Source: Amia ocellicauda (lineage: Eukaryota > Chordata > Actinopteri > Amiiformes > Amiidae). Taken from it: a stretch of DNA of 64,000 bases. The notes under the pieces were generated by a model. That model made no database searches. It saw only the letters and a list, made by a program, of their open reading frames with translations, and was not told where the DNA came from. The stretch lies in the NCBI RefSeq assembly GCF_036373705.1, contig NC_089858.1:17844249-17908248 (forward strand), written 5' to 3'. The position numbers and the translations under genes are program-made. Positions 57,751-64,000 of the stretch are shown one piece after another. Position 1 is the first letter of the stretch, and every line of letters starts with the position of its first letter.

Positions 57751-57884
57751 ATGAAGTTCTAGTGTAAAAGCAACATTAACTAGTCACAATTTTACTCAGA
57801 AACATTCTTCTGGTACCTGTAAGAGTGAGTGGGTTTAGTATACTCTGCCTGAAGTGGGAGGAGGGTTATTAAGATGCCTACCCA

Positions 57885-58040
57885 TTGTTAGCCCAAACAA
57901 TAGCCTGAACCCCATCCTTAACCCACACCACAATCTGCTGTTGAATCCATCGTGTAACCCAGAAAACCAGGGTAAATACAGACCCAAACACAATGGAAGC
58001 CAACCCCAACCAGCTACCCCTAGCTCTAGCCCAACCCTTA
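57885..58040. repeat. Second degenerate CCCTAA-like tract
   Basis: Words such as TTAGCCCAAACA, CCTTAACCCACACC and AGCTCTAGCCCAACCC recur, as in the tract at 57698. The unit is too diverged to call exact copies. Confidence 0.4.
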
Positions 58041-58184
58041 TGACAGCAATTAATTTGTCAGGGGGAGGCAAGTTAATCATAAATCTAAATTGTAAACACC
58101 TACAAATTAAGTCAATGTAAATCACTTTTCAATAGACAGACCTCTATTATTCTGCAATTCCTGGAGATTCCAGGATAATACATG

Positions 58185-58186
58185 AA

Positions 58187-58217
<31 letters not shown>

Positions 58218-58219
58218 AT
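58185..58219. repeat. (AAAT)n microsatellite
   Basis: About nine tandem AAAT units. Confidence 0.9.
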
Positions 58220-58582
58220 GGAAGATTCTTCAGATTAAACAAATGCACTCTAATTGGACTACTCTGTGCAATATGAATCCCAGTCTTCTTGCAGAGCACA
58301 GGCCCTCAGAAAAGATCACATGTCCCTACGCTCCAGGATAAACACCTGTTTCTTCTCATCTATGTCTGCTTCTCTCACCTTTTGTTCATTTGCTTTGTCT
58401 TAAAACCTTATCCCCTAATCCCGGGAGAACTCTTAAAGGGGTACACACAAACAAATTGGCACGAACACGTGTTTCCCCAAGACTTCTGGGCCTTGCAGTC
58501 CTGGGCAACTCGGCCGAGTGTGCTAAATGAAAATACATAAACAATGCACAATCCCAGGCCTTGTGCTCCACGCCGACCCAAA

Positions 58583-58602
58583 ACTACACTTCCCGGCGTG
58601 CA
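58583..58602 (+). promoter_or_regulatory. SBS (ZNF143/THAP11) motif at the NUTF2 promoter
   Basis: ACTACACTTCCCGGCGTGCA fits ACTACAnnTCCC and then GTGC where ATGC is usual. It lies about 110 bp upstream of the first-exon donor of NUTF2, in CpG-rich DNA. Confidence 0.65.
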
Positions 58603-58604
58603 GC

Positions 58605-58712
58605 AGGAGTAGCAGCACGGTCTGAGCATGCGCCGACAGGGAGGCGGACCGACTCAGCCGCGCTTGGTGATCGCCATAACTGGGATACAGGGGTAACTGG
58701 AGTGGGTGCTCG
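58605..58712 (+). other. NUTF2: NUTF2 noncoding first exon (5' boundary approximate)
   Basis: CpG-rich DNA ends in a consensus donor, CTCG|GTAAGT, at 58713. The next acceptor with a recognisable coding exon is at 63476, so this is the likely 5' UTR exon. The exact transcription start is not visible. Confidence 0.6.
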
Positions 58713-61700
58713 GTAAGTTGTTGTCAGTAACTCATATAAGACATTGCGGGGCTCTTATTAAAAATGCAATAGCCGAGAGGCCGGAACATGAATCTCTGAG
58801 CCTGGGTGGCCCTGTTGTTTTCCACGGAGAGTGTTTCAGATGTGTTTTTTTGTCAGGCAGTGCTTCGGCAGAAGTGCTTAGACACGCCTATGTTGTGAGA
58901 GGGACTTTACACTCGTCCGAGGGCCCCGCGGTGGTACAGTGCACTCCGGGAGCCCGCACGGACGGGGGTATTTTTAGTAAGCAATGCATGCCATTGCACG
59001 TGTTTGCTGGGGTTGAAATGTCTTCATCTTCCCCGGCAAATCTCGTTCATTCGACTTTTCATTTCTCTTCCCTGTTTTTCCAGTATAATCATTATTATCC
59101 CGTAAAAGAAGCGAGTGATTGATATGCTAGTATTATGAAGGCTGTGTCTTAACGTAGCTGGAGCAGGACATTCTCCATGTCTCCATGTCCCCCCCTCTTT
59201 TAACACAGTATGTTGGTACGGTGGGAACCTGGTTCAATAAGGCGGAGACACCGGGGGCAAAGTGACAGGTTTCCAGCGGCGGACTGCGTTGGACGTCACG
59301 CACCCAGTCAGTAGATCTTGCTCGAACTAGTTGTAGTAGTGCAGTACACACCCATTACAGTGCATGCGTTACTCTACGTTTTAGCATGAGCGATGCTGCT
59401 CTTTCCATGTAGCGTGTGCTTCAATCTCAAAGGCACTTGTGTGTGTGTGTGTATTAAGGGCTCATAATACAGAAACCCGAAAATAATCATAGACAAGGTC
59501 GGGTTAGGTATGTCCCGGCAGATCCATAGAGGTGAATGGACGGCTGTACCGGTTAGAGATCAATAATCGCCGACGTCTGTCCATCGGGACATGCTTCTGC
59601 ACAACACGGATGCAATATTTCTTGTAATATGCCAGGCGATGGGACTCCTGGTCTCACTCAGCTGTTTTGAAACTTAAGTTCTAACGCAGTCTGATGTGTT
59701 GCTGCATTTCTACTTTGAAAATAACTTAACTTTCAACTGCAGCACATGAATTTGTTCTCCGGGGGGGAAAAAAACATCTGAGACAAGACACAGATCTGAA
59801 GTGACACGGTGTGGACGGCAGTGCTGAGGTGGTAGCCTTGACAGAAGATGGTTTCTTTGAGTCTTACTACAGCCGGGACTCTGCGAAACTAAACGAAAGG
59901 TTTTGCTCTTCATGCAAAATGTGAAATCCGAGGAGAGAACATTGCTCCTGGTTTCTCCTTCTGGCTCTGTGCTCATTGCCCGGCGTGGGCATTAGCCTCC
60001 CATATCAGCCCTGGCTGCTGTTTTAGTGATGCCAAACTGGTGGTGTTCTCCCTATTTCCTTTCTCTCAAGGCCAATTTCCCACAACACCTCTCTGCTGGT
60101 TGGAGAATGGGCCAATGGGTTCTTGCAGGTTAGGGGCCTGTCCTGTAGAAGAGAAGGGCACTGTGTTATGCTGCAGTCCCACGTCTGGAGTTCAAGCGAC
60201 AGATTTCAAAGTTAGTTGTAATAAGATTCATTTAAGAGCTTAACTAAGTTTTAAAAGTGTGTGTGTGCATGTTTGGACTGTTGTCACAAGCCACACAGGA
60301 ACAAGCTTTGACACTTGTGTTAAATCAGAAATGCATCTCCCCACAAAGGAAATGTAAGCATACAAAAACATTTATTCTCCTCCTGCCTGGAAAAAAAACC
60401 TCCACAACAAAATGCTGATTATGCTTTAAATGAAATCAATAATAATTTTTAAAAAAATCTGTTTTTAGGAGTTCATGGACCCCAATGACTTTCTTCTTCA
60501 TGCACACCTGCGAAATACCTGTCAGATGAGCCATTTGACTTTCTTAAGAGTGATACCTATTTGGGATGCTGGGGATGGGGGAGAGAAAATTGTCCATCAT
60601 GAATGCTGATTGTTTTTTATTGCAGCAGAGAAGACCAATCGTAACATCTCCCTCCATTGTGTGCCATAGTGTGCAACAACTATGCTACTGCACTGGGAGG
60701 CTGTTGAAGTGTTGGGAAGCTCCCACCACTCCCTATAGCTATGTGTGTTTTTTTTTTTTTTCCCTTTTCACATGTTCAAAATAACTGACTCTGCAAAGTC
60801 CCCTCTCCACGCCTAGCCAGCTCACTCTGTCTGGCATGCCCCCCCTTTCCTGCAGCCACATAGCAGTGAGTGTGACTGGTGTAATTGCTGCACACACCCC
60901 TAGGAGAGAGCGCTGTGTGGACACGCTAGTCAGAGCCTGAGCCTTGTTCAAATCCTGTTTTCAGACAGCCAGTTGAACTGAACTGTGATAAACCGCTGTC
61001 ATTGCGTAAACTGCAGCCTGTCTTTCATTTGCTTGCCTATGTAAAAGTCGAAAGAGACTGAAGATGACCCCCTTGTTTGGTGTCATGTGGGTGACAGCAG
61101 GGAGATCAGGTGCTCTTCAGAAGTGTTAAACCTGTCTCTCTTTCGGGTCCCGTGGGAACACTGGAGTTCCAGAGGAGTTTCCGCCAGTCATCAGAAACTA
61201 CGTTCATTTTGTTCTAGTGACCGTCTCAATCACACACCTGCCCACACTGCACAGATTCCACAGTGAACAGCAAGCAATCAATTACACGAATTGTGTGTTA
61301 AAGATAAAATAACAGATGCAGGTGTAACTGCAATAACCATTATGAAGTGAATACTGAAGGTAGAATTTTAACAAACTGTTTTTTGTTAGACTAAATATAT
61401 CGGTCCCAAAATGTTTGAAAATCAGTTTGAATCAGTCCTGGTCTCTCTCTGTCTTCATGCTGAAAAAGCAGGGACACGAACGATGAAAAAGGCTGAGGTT
61501 AATTGCTTTTGTTCAGACTGCCGGTCAAACAGCTGGCTACCTTGTGGAATTAAGACTGTGGAATACCCTAGATTTGAATTCTCAGATTAACCCTCGGCAG
61601 TACAGGGCCGAGCATCAGGGGATACAGGGGAGCATGCTTCACTCTCTGCTGGAGCTAATTACATGTGTCACTGGGTTCAGATTGGGGGGTCATTACTGTA

Positions 61701-63476
61701 GCTGTTTCAGCCAGCAGACCCGCTTGGAATGTTGGTTGGGGGGCGTGAAGGACTGCCCTCCTCAGCTCCACAGCGTCACGTGTGCCTGTTCGGCAGGGGG
61801 AGAAGCAGCAGCTGGCAAGGCCCCATTCCGACCTCCCCTTAAGCAACCCCGTCTTTCATATTGCTTCATTATTTATTTGTTTGTTTGTTTATTTATTGAT
61901 TAATTTCTGATTTCATCACCTATTTTCGAACGGTTAATAAAAACACGGCTTTGCAAGTACAAGTCTGGAAGTTAAAAACAACCCAGACTGAACACTCCCA
62001 TATTTAAACAGTTAAGACAGAGATGTGTGTTGATTTTGTCCAGAATGTGTCTTCAGATATTCAAATAAGGTCTGTCTCATACAATCTCAGTATCCATTCA
62101 TATGCAAAGGCAAGTTGCTTCAGATTGGTTGTGTACAACTTGGACGTTCCTTTAGTGACTTTTAAAAGTGCTTCGACCTCACTATGGGTAACGCTGCCTG
62201 TTGCCTATTTTCGGAAATAGTCAAAATGGTAATCATTTGTTATTTGCTTTAACTGTGATTGTCCTGTGGTATCAATCTGTCATCTGCTGCAAACTTCCGC
62301 TCTCCTCTGGGCTGATAATTGGCATGCAGTGAGTTACATTCAGTATGGCCGCTGATGCTTCAGACTTGCCTGTTATCCCACTTGGGGAGAAACCACAAAA
62401 TATTGAGCATTTTCTTCAGTGTTGGTGTGGGTGGGTTGGATTTGTTTCTTGTTTTTTCAGTAGAATACCAAATGTGAGACTGTCTGCTAGTAAGATTCAT
62501 CTCCCAGAAGGTACAGGTCACCGGTACAGACTGTTCTTTAAATGAGAAGAACAGATCTGCTTTCTGATTACACTATGTAACACAACTTTTGCCTCAAAAG
62601 TAGAGAAAATGGCTATTATTCCCCACAACCTTGCTTTTGTGACCCGGACAGTGATATTTTTAAATGTAACTATTTCCAATGAGAAAACGGGCGAATGTGT
62701 GTCTTTTCGTTCACATAAAGTCAGAAAAAACAACATGAATCCAAATTAACATGTATTTATACTAAAGTAATACAAAAATGACTACAAAAGATTAAGAAGT
62801 GAGTAGTTTTTCGAGACTTATGATTATACAGCAATAATTACATTTCAAAATATCACTGTCCTTGTCACAAAAGCAAAGTTTGTGGGGCATAGACATTTTT
62901 TCTATACTTTTGAGGCATAAGTAATTAGGAACACTTACTACCCAGGAACAACAACAACAACAGAAATTGTTACACGGTGTTATACAGTATGGAGAGAAGA
63001 TCTATGCAACATGTTCTTTTAATATTTTTCTGGGGTTCCCCCCCCAACCCCTGACTGAGTGTGATGGGGGGAATTGTATGCATTTATTTTAGTGGTTTGA
63101 AAATATACTAGTGTTATGTATTTGTGGCGTCTATGCACTGTGACTGATGAGAAGAAGCCCGCCTGCCGTTTAAATAGAAACAAACCCCCCCAGAGAGGAC
63201 TTCAAGCTATTTTTACTTAACGTATGTACTACATACCTTCAGCAAAATGGCTTGCATATAATCACATTATATCCAGAATGCTCACAATTCCCTAAATAGA
63301 ATGTCCCTAGGAATGTCTGTCGGAAGTGGAGCGATTAAGGTTTAAAAGGGAGAAGACCCACATTTAACCACAATCTTTGCTTCAAGAACCTGTTTCCAGT
63401 AACCAGGAGGTGTCTCCCACACTGCAGCGGTTGCTGTTGATGTTGCATTAACTCTCTGTTTTTTGTCTCTCTGCAG
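58713..63476 (+). other. NUTF2 intron 1 (4.8 kb)
   Basis: No exon or mobile element recognised. The first 600 bases stay CpG-rich; a (GT)n run lies near 59437-59453. Confidence 0.65.
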
Positions 63477-63499
63477 TGCCTGTTGCTGGGTGATTCAGA

Positions 63500-63598
63500 A
63501 TGGGTGACAAGCCAATCTGGGAGCAGATAGGATCCAGCTATGTGCAGCACTATTATCAATTGTTTGACACAGACAGGACCCAACTAGGAGCAATATAC
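63500..63598 (+). CDS. NUTF2: Nuclear transport factor 2, first coding exon (partial gene)
   Basis: The exon starts at 63477 after CTCTCTGCAG, has 23 bases of leader, and encodes 33 residues beginning [20 protein letters not shown] and ending LGAIY before donor GTGAGT. This is nearly identical to the N terminus of vertebrate NTF2 (127 aa). NTF2 is a small homodimeric carrier that binds Ran-GDP and FxFG nucleoporins and returns Ran to the nucleus. The remaining exons lie beyond the right edge. Identification is firm because the family is extremely conserved, though only a quarter of the protein is visible. Confidence 0.96.
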
Positions 63599-64000
63599 GT
63601 GAGTTGCAGCACCCTTGCCATTATACAATCCACTGTCCCCTGGCTTTTCATTCACAACTGAAACAACAGTGATAACACTAACCAACAGCACCAACAACCA
63701 AAAACGACCCCACAGTGTTTTAGAGATTGCTTCTGATAACTTTGACAGAAACTCACAAAGCCACGTGTGATCAGTCTTGGCTTTAACTTTGGAAAATACA
63801 TCAATTTTATTTAAATAATATGTATCAGAACAAAATTTTACAGAGAAGTATTGGAATTTAATCCATAAGTTTCGTTTAAGGAGTAATTATGTCTTGGGGA
63901 ATGGTCCAAAAACTTTGCTCACTAAAGGATTATTAGAAGATTTTTTATGTAAATAAAAAAGTCAGGGCAATGAAAGTCTCTACTGGCATTCAGCTGTAAT
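63599..64000 (+). other. Start of NUTF2 intron 2
   Basis: AT-rich intron sequence to the window edge; nothing recognised. Confidence 0.7.

Larger units (their letters stand above)
54063..58480. other. Intergenic DNA between THAP11 and NUTF2
   Basis: No reading frame or exon chain is recognised on either strand. It includes a CTCF-like motif at 56511, degenerate CCCTAA-type stretches at 57698-57750 and about 57885-58040, and an (AAAT)n microsatellite at 58185-58219. Confidence 0.65.

Overview
This is vertebrate genomic DNA, almost certainly from a ray-finned fish. It has split genes with GT-AG introns, CpG-rich promoters, long AT-rich introns, microsatellites and Tc1-type transposons of the kind common in fish. 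The species cannot be fixed from sequence alone. Five protein genes can be read exon by exon, and the predicted exons keep frame across every splice junction: RANBP10 (minus, 14 coding exons, 610 aa), TSNAXIP1 (plus, 15 coding exons, 686 aa), CENPT (minus, 12 coding exons, 796 aa), THAP11 (plus, single coding exon, 278 aa) and the first coding exon of NUTF2 (plus, running off the right edge). From memory, this order and orientation match human 16q22.1.

Layout. 1-2.3 kb: gene-poor DNA with an orphan CpG island at about 1.4-2.1 kb, which sits where the 5' end of GFOD2 would be expected by synteny. 2.4-3.3 kb: a dead Tc1-like element. 3.3-8.3 kb: AT-rich intergenic or 3' UTR DNA. 8.3-32.2 kb: RANBP10. 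Its 10.4-kb third intron carries an intact Tc1-like transposon nested in a second inverted-terminus element. 32.2-33.5 kb: shared RANBP10/TSNAXIP1 promoter region. 33.5-42.2 kb: TSNAXIP1, which converges on CENPT (43.4-50.6 kb). 51.0-52.4 kb: divergent CENPT/THAP11 promoter region. 52.4-53.3 kb: THAP11. 54-58.6 kb: intergenic. 58.6 kb to the edge: NUTF2, with a noncoding exon 1, a 4.8-kb intron and the start-codon exon.

Functionally the genes are unrelated housekeeping or cell-biology genes: a CTLH/GID-type Ran-binding protein, a translin-associated factor X partner, an inner-kinetochore histone-fold protein, a THAP zinc-finger transcription factor and a nuclear transport factor. A possible shared thread is regulatory. 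Sequences resembling the ACTACA-N2-TCCCA-NNATGC (SBS) element, bound by ZNF143 and THAP11/HCF-1, lie at the promoters of all five genes, including THAP11 itself. That suggests THAP11 may regulate itself and its neighbours. This is the most interesting signal in the window. No unknown multi-gene system was found.
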